Positions 10,001 to 20,674 of a DNA stretch of 64,000 bases are shown here, piece after piece (position 1 is the first letter of the stretch; every line of letters begins with the position of its first letter). The notes beneath the pieces are model-generated. The model was not told the origin of the DNA, did no database searches, and was given only the letters and a program-made list of their open reading frames with translations. Made by a program: the position numbers and the translations under genes. The stretch is from Bolinopsis microptera (taxonomy: Eukaryota; Ctenophora; Tentaculata; Lobata; Bolinopsidae). The stretch lies in contig NC_087079.1 of NCBI RefSeq assembly GCF_026151205.1, positions 8,794,635 through 8,858,634 of the forward strand, given 5' to 3'.

Positions 10001-12982
10001 CTTAGTACTTACTACCTGAGTCAATAAGTCTGGACATAACATTCGCATATTAATGAGATAGCATATAATGATATTGGCGAGTGTTACAATACACATGCGA
10101 TAACATGCAATCGCTCAAGCAGCAGATTGCGTCTAGGACAAACAAAAAACTCCACTTCTCTTCTAACCTGGCCATTGCTGGGATCAGTTTGTACAGATTC
10201 CAGCAGGAGAGGTTCTGCTTTCTGTATCCGGTGAATGTCGATGGTACTGGAGATACTGGAATGGTATAGCCAGCCTAGCTGCCTTAGTGTGCTGGCTCGA
10301 ACCTGGTGATGGGAATTTCAAAAACTGGGTACTTGTTATGTAAATTATGAGGAATTTATGTAAATTGTGAGGAAAGAGACTATGCCGGAAAAGGCTAATC
10401 TTTATAAATTTACCAAATTTGGATTTGAGCCAATATGTAGAAATAAACAAACTTATTTTGATTTATACAGCTCAATTATAACTCAGTTATTTAAAGTAGT
10501 ATGCGAAGTGATCTTGATAAAGAAACTTAATAAAGATAGGTAAAATTGTTACCTTGGACGGGACACTCTCCGTAGAAAGAATGGTTTCGTACATATCTTT
10601 AGCCAGGTTGAACTTTCCCTGAACCTCGTATAAATGGCCGATGTGGAAGCGGATCTCAAGAGGACTTAGAGAGCTGGGTGCAGTATCCAGGAGGGCGAGG
10701 TGGAAGTGCTGAAATGAGGGGGAGTTAATTGGTTTATTTAATTAATTATCAGTATGCAATGCTCAAATTTAATGGTTTTTTTATGCACCAAGTTCACGCC
10801 TTGATCTTGGCGCTTATCAGGGAACAGATGGTGCAAAACGTGAGATATACAATCGAATTCGTTAATTGGTTGATTGAAGCACGATAACTTTCCATTTTAT
10901 ATTTACTGAGAGTCCTGTCTTATTAAAAGGAATTGAGTTCGGCATATCTATCATATCTTAGAATCCAGAGGTTTTAAATTACAATTTTTCAAACATTACC
11001 GAGTCCGACTACAACCTTATACAGATTAGCATTATCATGGAAACATTGAATTATGTAACATATTTGAAATTTTAGACCCGAGATAATAGCCAAATACCAC
11101 GCCTTCCCACGGTCACAACGTACCTTCAGTGCAGCATTAAAGTCGTTCTTGTTTTTAAACATGATAGCAAGCCTGATGTGGACTTCGTTCTTGCGACTGA
11201 ATCCTGGATCAATATACAGGACTTGCTGCAGTGCTTTTGTTGCCCTGATAAAATGAGAGCAGGTTTATTATGTGGTAAAATGAGAGCAGGTTTATAATGT
11301 GATGATTTAACATGAATAATATAGAGTCTAAACTCTAAACAGTAAACTCCTAGTTTACAACAGGAGTGATATAGGGAAATGTTTAAAATGTGTTGTCAAG
11401 ATAAAGAATGAGCATGAAATCATCACGAAATTTAACATAACAAGTGTTTAAACGCCACTATTTTATTGCACACAACTGCACTCTGTAGTCTGAAGCAGTG
11501 AAACTGACCATTGAAAGGCGTTGAAGTGGAAGTAAACAAGACCCAGTCCGTACAGGAAGGCGGCGTTCTTCCAGTGTTCAGGGTGAAGTGTTATATACTC
11601 CTGGTACGCTGACATCGCTGGGGGATACAAAAATATAAGAGAAAGCATTTGAAAAACAGCTTGGAAACGGCTAGAAGTGCAGTTAAGTCCTTATCACGAA
11701 CTTAACAAGAATGATTATAATTTACTAATTATTAATTAATAACTAATATAATCTGACTAATTACCTTTGTCGTAATCCTCTAAAAGTAAGTGAAAATGTC
11801 CGAGCTGACAGAAGAGGTCAGGATTATCATAAGTTGAGTGAAGGAGCTTGTTCAGCTGCGATGTAGCCTAGAAACAGGGAGGTAGGGTAGCAGCTTAGCA
11901 GGTAAATAGTGGAACTAAAATCGAACTATTTACTTTTAGTTTTATTTTATCAGAGTGTTTATAGTTATGACTGTTTAGTGTTTACTAATGAAATTATTTG
12001 CAGCAGTCAGCTGGCACGCTCATGTTTAGCGTTACAAATCTCATTACTTTATTAACATTTCAAGGCTCAACCCCCCTCAGGGTTATGACATTTCACATTC
12101 ACACCATGTAGAACCTGGCCTTGCCCCTTACCATAACGTGAACCGAGTAGAAACCTGGCCTTGTTCTCCTAACCTGGCCTTTTTAGGGCCAGGGGGCCCT
12201 GTTCTCCCACCCTGATCTTTCCCCTTACCATAACGTGAACCGAGTAGAAACCTGGCCTTGTTCTCCTAATCTGGCCTTTTTGGGGGCAGGGGGCCCTGTT
12301 CTCCCACCCTGATCTTTCCCCTTACCATAACGTGAACCGAGTAGTAGAGTAACATGGCCTTGTCTTACCTGAGTCAAGTAAACTCTCTCTTCCTCAGCCT
12401 CTTTGTGTTCCTGACTCCCCTCCTCAGGACCCGGGCTAGAGTGTATCCTCAGGAACCCAAACAACCTGCTATCATACTGGCTCATACACTGGATCTCCTC
12501 CAGTTTAGAAGAAGGAGGAGGAGGAGGAGGAGGGTTACTCATAGGAAGAGGGGGAGGAGGATGTGACACCTGAGAGGAGAGGTGGACTGCATTTCTGATA
12601 GGAGGTTGGGGAGGAGGAGGACGGTTGGTGGTGTTGTCTGCAGCTGCTGGAGGGTGTTCCGGAGCTAGAGTGGAGATGGAATCTTTCGAAACAGCCACCT
12701 GTTGTGGTAATCTGATTAGAAACCTGATAGGGGGCTAACGTGATGGTTAGAAACGCTCATCTTACAGTTAATTTACTACAAGTACTAAGGATTGACAAGG
12801 ATCGGACTAATATGGTTTTCAAAAAGTATTAAGTAAAAGTATAGCAAGTCGAGAACTATTATCTTGTGCAAGGATTGTTAGTGCCCACAGATAGGGGCTT
12901 TTTGTTGAATTAATCAATAAAAATTTTAAATTTCATAAAAATATAATCTTACAGGTTGGGGAGGATGTGCGGACGATGTCAT
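4081..12982 (-). CDS. KDM6: KDM6/UTX-like histone H3K27 demethylase, N-terminal 16 exons (partial)
   Basis: Sixteen exons with matching phases encode 716 residues: 12953-12982, 12369-12698, 11765-11867, 11509-11617, 11124-11244, 10553-10708, 10168-10302, 9270-9388, 7961-8061, 7387-7505, 6722-6865, 6105-6189, 5809-5939, 4780-4992, 4435-4572, 4081-4194. Residues about 11-120 are proline-rich and end in the UTX signature YDSRLFGF. Residues about 121-441 are TPR repeats ([60 protein letters not shown]). A short linker leads to [13 protein letters not shown] and FGTNVDLSD, which in vertebrate UTX/UTY directly precede the JmjC domain. Family members are nuclear Fe(II)/2-oxoglutarate enzymes that remove H3K27 di- and trimethyl marks within MLL3/4 complexes. 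The JmjC catalytic exons are not in the window, so activity cannot be judged. The linker is much shorter than in vertebrates. The ATG at 12982 opens a ten-codon exon and is the best visible start, though an upstream exon is possible. Confidence 0.92.
5305..5838 (-). repeat. 42-bp minisatellite of exon-end plus 5' splice site
   Basis: Twelve full tandem units of 42 bp plus a partial thirteenth. On the sense (minus) strand each unit reads exon end ...CCCTCNATCAGA followed by GTAAGTAATCAC. Potential exon ends fall at 5809, 5767, 5725 and so on every 42 bases to 5347, with a variant GTAAGT at 5321. As 42 is a multiple of three and no stop occurs until the partial last unit, each later donor would add one 14-residue repeat ([14 protein letters not shown]) in frame. 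Units differ by single substitutions. Confidence 0.95.
5809..5939 (-). CDS. KDM6: KDM6 exon 13 with duplicated donor region
   Basis: The acceptor is TTTGCAG at 5940 and the first donor is GTAAGT at 5808-5803. The exon encodes a proline-rich linker ([15 protein letters not shown]) ending ...TTPSIR, which joins in phase 0 to exon 14 (VPTREDAF). This corresponds to the proline-rich stretch before the DAF motif of vertebrate UTX. Its last 30 or so bases and the donor are the founding unit of the adjacent 42-bp minisatellite, so the true exon end may vary between transcripts. Confidence 0.8.
7793..7948. repeat. Short tandem duplication, about 69 bp x 2.3, in KDM6 intron
   Basis: The block beginning CAACAATACAACTATTGTAA is repeated twice with one indel, followed by a diverged partial third copy that abuts the exon ending at 7961. 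Each unit contains an inverted pair (AAGTTGATAGG / GCCAACTTG). No coding content is seen. Confidence 0.85.
8062..9269. other. KDM6 intron without recognised feature
   Basis: AT-rich intron between the exons at 7961-8061 and 9270-9388. It has no long ORF with recognisable content, only short degenerate AT repeats such as the TGTTTACTGTATAA repeats near 8285-8325. Confidence 0.6.
9537..10012 (-). repeat. 12-bp minisatellite, about 40 copies, in KDM6 intron 7
   Basis: Sense-strand unit is TACTAAGTRCAG with a few variants. It lies about 150 bases upstream of the acceptor of the exon starting at 9388. Period 12 keeps all frames open on both strands, which explains the long spurious ORFs. Each unit contains a branch-point-like CTAAG and a CAG trinucleotide. 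Confidence 0.93.
12130..12368. repeat. 97-bp tandem repeat next to KDM6 exon 2 donor
   Basis: Copies begin at 12130, 12227 and 12324 (ACCATAACGTGAACCGAGTAG). The third, diverged copy runs into the real 5' splice site of exon 2 (GTAAGA, 12368-12363). The matching positions in copies one and two carry donor-like CAG/GTTAGG and CAG/ATTAGG on the sense strand, so the repeat seems to have grown from the exon-intron junction. Confidence 0.8.
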
Positions 12983-13864
12983 GCCCTAACCCACGCCACC
13001 ATTCACTACCTAGCTCAGCAGATATACTTGTTAAATACTAAGTAACATTTAGCAGAAATAAGATACTATTGTCGGTGTTATTTCATATAGATTTGAGTTC
13101 ATTTTCTAAGAGAAACAATAAGAAATATTTCGTATCAGGTTTCCGGTAATATTTAAAAATGACGTACTATGATTTTTAAATAATTCAAAAATTTGCATTC
13201 GTTATATTAAGACGAAGTTTGTTTTCATGCCAAGTTGTATTTTATTGAGACTGTGCAATTAGGTACCCAGTTCTTTTTGCTTTTTGTTAGAGTGTTTCTT
13301 CTAATCGAAAGTCACATTTGTTTTATGTGGCAGTACAATGTTGAAATGATGTAAAAACCGCGCAGGATATTGTAAACAACGGAATAGATATTTTAAATTG
13401 GGCATTTAATCAACTTATTATGTGCTCACCCAAAAGTGCTATTGTCTTTACTTTCGACATTAAGTTGTGACCAGCACTATATTAACTATACGGCATAACA
13501 TGTGATAAAACTTAAATACACAGACAGATAGACGATAAAAGAGACAAAAGCTATGCTACTACATGAAACAAAAGTACACTGAACAACCCGAAACGAATTG
13601 CCAACTGCCTAGATCGACTACAACCCAATTACTGTCCTGAAAAATCAGCACCTCTAATATTCCTCATAACATATTATATCATAACATTTGCATACCAGGC
13701 AGAGAAAAAGAGTTAACAAGTCAACCTAACCCGATACAAGGAACACAGAGTTCTCACTATACCAAACACACATAGAATAAGTGCAGGCTGGTTAATGTGT
13801 ACACTGAAAGTATAGCCAACTAGCCCAATGTACATGGCTAATTGAGTGCAGGCGCTACCTACCG
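12983..13864. other. Upstream region of KDM6 (probable 5' UTR/promoter)
   Basis: No ORF or RNA gene recognised. It lies directly upstream of the KDM6 start codon, so a promoter and 5' UTR are expected here, but no element can be pointed to with confidence. Confidence 0.4.
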
Positions 13865-15640
13865 GAAACTAGAGGCAGGGAGGCAGTAAACTAGAGGCAG
13901 GGAGGCAGTTGTAATAAACTAGAGGCAGGGAGGCAGTTGTAATCAACTAGAAGCAGGGAGATAGTTATAATCAACTAGAAGCAGGGAGGCAGTTGTAATA
14001 AACTAGAGGCAGGGAGGCAGTTATAATAAACTAGATGCAGGGAGGCAGTTGTAATAAACTAGAGGCAGGGAGGCAGTTGTAATAAACTAGAGGCAGGGAG
14101 GCAGTTGTAATAAACTAGAGGCAGGGAGGCAGTTGTAATCAACTAGAGGCAGGGAGGCAGTTGTAATCAACTAGAGGCAGGGAGGCAGTTGTAATCAACT
14201 AGAGGCAGGGAGGCAGTTGTAATAAACTAGAGGCAGGGAGGCAGTTGTAATAAACTAGAAGCAGGGAGGCAGTTATAATCAACTAGAAGCAGGGAGGCAG
14301 TTGTAATAAACTAGAGGCAGGGAGGCAGTTGTAATCAACTAGAGGCAGGGAGGCAGTTGTAATCAACTAGAGGCAGGGAGGCAGTTGTAATCAACTAGAG
14401 GCAGGGAGGCAGTTGTAATCAACTAGAGGCAGGGAGGCAGTTGTAATCAACTAGAGGCAGGGAGGCAGTTGTAATCAACTAGAGGCAGGGAGGCAGTTGT
14501 AATCAACTAGAGGCAGGGAGGCAGTTGTAATAAACTAGAGGCAGGGAGGCAGTTGTAATAAACTAGAAGCAGGGAGGCAGTTATAATCAACTAGAAGCAG
14601 GGAGGCAGTTGTAATAAACTAGAGGCAGGGAGGCAGTTGTAATCAACTAGAGGCAGGGAGGCAGTTGTAATCAACTAGAGGCAGGGAGGCAGTTGTAATC
14701 AACTAGAGGCAGGGAGGCAGTTGTAATCAACTAGAGGCAGGGAGGCAGTTGTAATCAACTAGAGGCAGGGAGGCAGTTGTAATAAACTAGAGGCAGGGAG
14801 GCAGTTATAATAAACTAGAGGCAGGGAGGCAGTTGTAATAAACTAGAGGCAGGGAGGCAGTTGTAATCAACTAGAGGCAGGGAGGCAGTTGTAATCAACT
14901 AGAGGCAGGGAGGCAGTTGTAATAAACTAGAGGCAGGGAGGCAGTTGTAATAAACTAGAAGCAGGGAGGCAGTTATAATCAACTAGAAGCAGGGAGGCAG
15001 TTGTAATAAACTAGAGGCAGGGAGGCAGTTGTAATCAACTAGAGGCAGGGAGGCAGTTGTAATCAACTAGAGGCAGGGAGGCAGTTGTAATCAACTAGAG
15101 GCAGGGAGGCAGTTGTAATCAACTAGAGGCAGGGAGGCAGTTGTAATCAACTAGAGGCAGGGAGGCAGTTGTAATCAACTAGAGGCAGGGAGGCAGTTGT
15201 AATAAACTAGAGGCAGGGAGGCAGTTGTAATAAACTAGAAGCAGGGAGGCAGTTATAATCAACTAGAAGCAGGGAGGCAGTTGTAATAAACTAGAGGCAG
15301 GGAGGCAGTTGTAATCAACTAGAGGCAGGGAGGCAGTTGTAATCAACTAGAGGCAGGGAGGCAGTTGTAATCAACTAGAGGCAGGGAGGCAGTTGTAATA
15401 AACTAGAGGCAGGGAGGCAGTTATAATAAACTAGAGGCAGGGAGGCAGTTGTAATAAACTAGAGGCAGGGAGGCAGTTGTAATAAACTAGAGGCAGGGAG
15501 GCAGTTGTAATCAACTAGAAGCATGGAGGCAGTTGTAATCAACTAGAGGCAGGGAGGCAGTTGTAATAAACTAGAAGCAGGGAGGCAGTTGTAATAAACT
15601 AGAGGCAGGGAGGCAGTTGTAATAAATTAGAGACAGGCTA
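13865..15640. repeat. 28-bp minisatellite, about 62 copies, with higher-order pattern
   Basis: Unit begins GGCAGGGAGGCAGTTGTAAT and ends (A/C)AACTAGA. Most copies are near identical, differing at an A/C site, a G/A site (GAGGC/GAAGC) and TTGTAA/TTATAA. The variant pair AGTTATAATC recurs at 14271, 14579, 14971 and 15251, spacings of 308, 392 and 280 (11, 14 and 10 units), so multi-unit blocks were duplicated. It lies about 0.9 kb upstream of the KDM6 start codon. Confidence 0.95.
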
Positions 15641-16807
15641 GGGTGGCAATTGTAGTAAGCAGTTGTAAGGCAATCATAATACCGCGACCGTGTCTTTCAA
15701 TTTTAGTGCATTACGACCTTATCATTACTAGACTAGTAGTTTTATATTATACGAGTAACTATATTATCAATATTTGATACTATGGAAACCAACCATAATA
15801 CTATCATGGACATTGGACATGGTATCGGCTTCTAATTGATTAACCATGAAACAAATATTTGAACAGTATCGTCTGCACTGTTAGAAAGATAAATAAAACA
15901 AGCAAATTTTAGGAATCGAAATAAATAATCATTATATTCGAACGCCAGATTGCCAATTTAGCAGCTAAACTTAAGCAACATATAATTTTTACAATGCTCA
16001 ACTTAATAACGCAAAATACAAACTGAAAAGTTTCTTCATTGTAAGACTCATAGTTCAAAATGACTTAATTAAATCTGTTTGCACTTCCATAAATTTTGAT
16101 TTATCTAAACTCACTAAAAGTTGTTTTAAAATACTTTAATCTACGGACTGCTGAAAAATTATTAAATAAACCTCTAGTCTACTTTAAAGATTCTGACTGC
16201 AGGGAAGTGTTAAAAACAATTAAGAAATCGTTAAATTTATCATCATTATTATATTATTATTTACATACCATCGAATCCAAATTCAACCCATAGCAGCCCA
16301 AAATATCGCGTATTGAATCCTTAAAAATACCGATCATACTTTGTTTAAAAATAATTTTCAGTTATCACGGCAACCTGAGCCTAAGCCCCGCTTAAAGTTG
16401 CAACAGTGAACACACTGTAATTATTCCACAGAAAATAAGATTTAACAGCCATCACCTTCATCATGTATGTAACACGAATAGCAACTGTTCCACACAATAA
16501 TGAATAGCGTTATAAATTGCACAGCGTTATTGAAAAGCTTCCAATGTACGGCTTAAGTAAATTGAAAAGTATGGTTTATCATCCAACAGAATGAAGTGTA
16601 AATACAGTCCTAATTTAGGCGATTTAACAAAAACGTAACGTAATTTTAGAAAAAAGTGAAAATTATTACTTTTACAACTAAAAATATAAATTATAAGAAT
16701 TTAAAAATAATGCTAACAATTTTAGAATGGCAAGCATGAAGATTGAACTTTTGTATTTTCAAATTGATCGTGGTACGATTTTACTGTTTATCATAATACT
16801 GTATCAA
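15641..16807. other. Intergenic AT-rich sequence
   Basis: Between the minisatellite and the 3' end of the MAP2K-like gene. It has short ORFs without recognisable content and no repeats or RNA genes that I can see. Confidence 0.6.
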
Positions 16808-16813
16808 TTTATT
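16808..16813 (-). terminator. Polyadenylation signal AATAAA
   Basis: AATAAA on the minus strand about 34 bases beyond the MAP2K-like stop codon (16849-16847). Position and sequence fit an animal polyadenylation signal. Confidence 0.55.
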
Positions 16814-16846
16814 CCTAAATTAAAGTGAGTAAGGATCGTCACAGGT

Positions 16847-18824
16847 CTAATTTTTGGTCAAATTGTTGTACCATTCAGCGACCTGTTTCTCTAGAATAAT
16901 CTCTCGCATGGATATGAACTTGTGCTTCATGATGTAGAACCTGCCGTTCTTAACTTTCGGGTACATCCGCTCATCCGGGTCTTTCTTCAGGCATTGGGCT
17001 ATAAAGTCGGCTAGGTTTGGTTCGTAACTGAAGATTATTTGATTTTGGAATAGTAGTAAAAGATTAAACTTATTTCGGACGACTAAGCTCATTTTAAAAT
17101 CACATTAAATAATTTTCAGATATGCTGGCCCCACTAATTTTATAGAAAAATTCTACAAAAACCAACCATACAGACACAAAAACTCACGCGGGATCAGATT
17201 TAGCAAGATACGGTGGTTCCTGTTTTAGTATCTTAGCCATCAGGTCGAACTGTGCTTTCATATCCTTACTGGCAAAGGGATGCTTCCTGGTGGCCAACTC
17301 CAGTGCAGACACACCTGTAATTTTACAGTTAGTTACAACTTACGGTATATAAAACATAGTTTGCCGTCGCATATCGTATTATAATTACTATATTACAGGG
17401 AAAATAATTGATTTGGTATTCCCGGTATTTGAGACTAAATTTTAAATAGATAGAAGCCGGAATTGGTACACTTTTCATTTTGGCATACCTAAGCTCCAGA
17501 TATCTGCGGTGCAATCAAATTTAGCCTCATTCTTCTTATCATCACAGTCTATTCTTTCAGGAGCAGCGTAACAGCTCGTTATAGTGGGATCACTAAAGGG
17601 GAACAACACGTTATTCAATGTTTTAAACAATGACTCGTTTATTGGTATGCAGGGACGACGGAAATCATGATATCTGATTTCATTTACAATCACTGGGTCG
17701 AAACGCAAGGTTGTCTTCTCTCAGACCTTAAAAGCAACGATAATTCTGAAGAAAAAACGATTAGATGATTAAATCGGCTAGACCTACTTTAAGCAATTAC
17801 CTAAAGCAATAAGAATTATAGAGATATCCCGATCCATCAAAATCTGATAGCTTTATTTGTCCCTCAGTGCCCAGCAAAATGTTCGCTGACATGATAGAGT
17901 TTGTCAATTATCAGTGGAGTTAGAATTTAGATAGCATATTCAATATTCACGAAGTCACACAGGACCAAAGCAAAGCAGAGACATTACATTTAGACCAATT
18001 CTGTCGAATTCTTATCTAAGAGATAAAATATCAGAGTCTCATAGTTTGCTGGCGACTTAATGGATTATCTAAGTTAATGTCACTGACCTGGCTTGACGTC
18101 TCTGTGAATTATCTTCTTGTCTTTCAAGTACACCAGAGCGTGTGATATACTGTAACAAAGAGTGGCCAGCACTTTAGCAGGGATGAGGGTATCTTTCTTT
18201 AAACAGATTTGGAGTATTTTTGCAAAACAAGTCTCCATTTTCTCCATACAAATGAAGGCTTCACCGCACATTTCGAAGTAACCATAGAGAGTAATGATGT
18301 TACTGTGTCCTCTTAGTTTTCGAAGATGTTCTATGTCACGAGTTACTTTCGTCTTTTTGTCCAGCTCATTCAGTTGGCCTAATCTCGTTTTCTTGAGAGC
18401 CATGACAGTATCTGCAAATATTCTGATATTAACAAATTTTTTATGGAAACATCAAAAATCAGCTACTTTACCATAAAAGCTAAGGCAATACAAGACAAGC
18501 TTCACCTGCTAGCATCAAATTTGCCAGAAGAGAACTCATGGATGTCACTTTGTATTACAAAGAAAGATAAAGGCACTTACCCGACTTTATGTGCTTGTAA
18601 CATTCTACTGTGCTATTACCACCCTTGCCAAGGAGAAGGGGTTCTTGACGCTCAAAGTGATCCAAGGAAACGCCTTTAAAATTCCTGTCATTAATTTTCA
18701 GAGAATTTATATCTCCTTTTGAGGTGTATCGACGCTCATTGTAATAACGTTCAGTAATAGATTCGATTGGAATTGCCCCAAAAGTTCCATGATTACTTTT
18801 AGGTCTTGATCGTGAACCATTCAT
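16847..18824 (-). CDS. Divergent MAP2K-like (MKK4/7 group) kinase, possibly nonsense-interrupted
   Basis: Six exons with consistent phases: 18581-18824, 18088-18411, 17801-17885, 17489-17745, 17188-17314, 16847-17027 (405 codons). Visible kinase parts are a glycine loop GKGGNSTV (residues 66-73, third glycine missing), MALKK with K88, IIHRDVKPAN (D186), then DFD at 204-206 instead of DFG. The activation segment ends CYAAPERI with DIWSLG, then AxILKQEPPYL-type C-lobe residues. PERI, the substrate-pocket spacing and SGYL after the DFD resemble MAP2K4/7, kinases that activate JNK/p38-type MAP kinases. With the strong acceptor TTTTTTCTTCAG at 17746, exon 4 holds an in-frame TGA at 17723-17721. 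An acceptor at 17674 (ATCAG) has the same phase and skips 24 codons including the stop. It may be a pseudogene, a pseudokinase or a spliced active gene; family placement is fair, function uncertain. Confidence 0.75.
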
Positions 18825-19315
18825 TTCTAATGCTCATAATGTGTTCCTAATAGAGGAATGAATTTGTTAAATCATCATCAACGATAAAATAAGGAAAAAT
18901 GCAGATTAGAATATTGTTTCTTAAATTTATTGACTTCTGCAAAGAATTGGTCAGCAACAGAGTGTGAGATGTATGGGATCCTTGTCTGTTATAGGAAATG
19001 GCGGGACTACTGCAATGGTAAGGTAACATTCATCACAGATCATGAACCATAGCCCATAATCAATTTTACACTTATTACTGATGTTATGTCGATGAAATTG
19101 GCTAGATCTTTCTAAAAGTAATGACACTATCCCCTGTAAGATAATAAATAATTTGAACCAACACAAGTCAACAATTTTATAAAGGAGGGTGAGTCAGTAT
19201 ATAAAAATTGCGACAAGAAACTGAATTTAAATATTCAATTTTGATTGACTCAAAAGTTTCAGAAGATATCAAATAACACCCATCATCGAAAAGAATAAAT
19301 TAGCCTGAATTTAAT

Positions 19316-19765
19316 TTAGTTCATAACAGTAGATGACTCCAACTGGTTTTGTAATTCTTGGACCTGATCTTTATGTTGAGTAGTCATCAGACCTAAATGA
19401 ATAGGATACACTGGAGCTTCGGGTGTGGTATAACTTCCTAATCCAGCAGCCTTGTCAGCTTCAGCATGTGAGTACTGTGGTTCTGATAGGTATTTAATAC
19501 GCTTTTTGTGAGGTTTGGATCTTTCGTGCCTTACCAGATCTCCAGGATTCATAAAATATCTGTCACATGGCATACAGAAATGTTCACCCTTGCCAACTTT
19601 ATCATAATCACGTTTCTCCAGCTGTTTGACTAGTGCTGGTGTGGCTTTAATGATATTTGCTGAAATCTGATCAACGTCTGTTGCTCTACATCTGGTTCGT
19701 TTGGCTTTCTTCTGATCTAAAACTCTGTGATGATGGCGCTTCTTTGCATACTTTCCATTAGACAT
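19316..19765 (-). CDS. ZNF593: ZNF593/Bud20-like zinc-finger ribosome assembly factor
   Basis: Single coding exon of 149 residues. It has a basic N-terminus (KYAKKRHHHRVLDQKKAKRTR), a C2H2 finger of the dsRNA/Jaz type (FCMPCDRYF...LVRHERSKPHKKR, about residues 62-86) and the family tail EPQYSHAEADKAAGLGSY. Length is close to human ZNF593 (134 residues). Yeast Bud20 is a shuttling factor that joins pre-60S particles and promotes their export; the same role is inferred here. An AG acceptor (TTTTATTGCAG) sits one base before the ATG, and a donor-like CTAT/GTGAGT lies near 19850, so a short 5' UTR intron is likely. The gene is 0.5 kb upstream of the MAP2K-like gene on the same strand; no functional link is implied. 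Confidence 0.9.
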   Translation of the reverse strand: MSNGKYAKKRHHHRVLDQKKAKRTRCRATDVDQISANIIKATPALVKQLEKRDYDKVGKGEHFCMPCDRYFMNPGDLVRHERSKPHKKRIKYLSEPQYSHAEADKAAGLGSYTTPEAPVYPIHLGLMTTQHKDQVQELQNQLESSTVMN

Positions 19766-20137
19766 CCTGCAATAAAACGGTAAGATATGGTTTTAAGATC
19801 AATAAAATCAGATTTATAATCTACGTTTTCATCAAATAAACTCACATAGTACACCAACTGTTTGACCGGAAATGCTGGAAAAATATTGGTGAAATAAGCT
19901 ACAAGTTCATATCTAAAGAGGCCAACAAAAATAAGTCCTTAAAATTCTCCAACATGAGCATGTTATTTTAAGCCAGTTTCGAATTAACAGTTGATGAGTA
20001 AGGCCACATATTTAAAACATATATAGCAATATTATAGTTTGAATGTTTCATAGCATATTGGGGCTGTACATGCAGCATGAAGACAAATGGAGTCGAAAAT
20101 AGTGTAAGCGGGCAATAATTTATTATTTGCAGAACTA
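19766..20137. other. Upstream region of ZNF593 and left flank of retroelement fragment
   Basis: It includes the probable 5' UTR intron and first exon of the zinc-finger gene (19768 to about 19870). The rest is AT-rich with no recognised feature. Confidence 0.4.
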
Positions 20138-20674
20138 ATGAGAACTGTGAAATGCAAGGATGTGCAGACTGAGCCAGTTCTTCTTCCAGTTGATGGTCTA
20201 GAGTTACCAAAGGGAACAGTCCTAGGAGACCAAGCCAGGCTGGACATTTCTGCAAGATCGATTTGGAATGCTTCAGAGAGGGCATATTTTGATGTAAGGG
20301 TATTTCATGCCCCAGCCCCCTCCAATGCAAGCAAATCGATCCCAGCAATGTACCTGTCCCATGAAAATGAGAAAAAGCGATGTTACAATGCAAGGGTTCT
20401 TGAAGTGGAGAAAGGAAGCTTCACACCTTTAGTGTTCTCGACTTCTGGTGGAATGGGTGGTGAAGCTGAGAGACTGGTCAAGAAGCTGGCCAGTAAGATG
20501 GAGTACCACACTGGCCAGAGGTACTCAGACGCTGTAGGATACATTAGAAAGCGCCTTCGCTTTGAAATCCTTAGAACAACAGTGATTTCTCTCCGTGGAG
20601 ACAGAGGTACGAGAAAAAACATTGTTGATATAAACAGTCTAGATCTTAACTTGGAGCCACAAGGCCAAGGGTAA
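20138..20674 (+). pseudogene. Retroelement-derived nuclease-like C-terminal fragment
   Basis: An open frame of 178 residues with the block ARLDIS...AYFDVRVFHAPAPSN, then EKKR, VEKGSFTPLVFSTSGGMGGEAER, KKLASKM and YIRKRLRFEILRTTVISLRG. From memory this combination recurs at the C-terminal end of reverse-transcriptase-type proteins in many invertebrate genomes. The D...DVRV spacing resembles a PD-(D/E)XK restriction-like nuclease core (inference). In-frame sequence upstream reads LFAEL and then reaches a TAA, so it is a 5'-truncated piece without the polymerase. The frame itself is undamaged. It lies 220 bases left of the TIR element at 20894. Confidence 0.65.

Noticed and set aside
9467-10096. 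Long ORFs with Ser-Thr-Lys or Leu-His-Leu-Val repeats
   Set aside because: They are frames through the 12-bp minisatellite inside a KDM6 intron.
13865-15640. CRISPR-like array of 28-bp repeats
   Set aside because: The units are directly tandem with no unique spacers, in an intron-bearing animal genome; it is a minisatellite.
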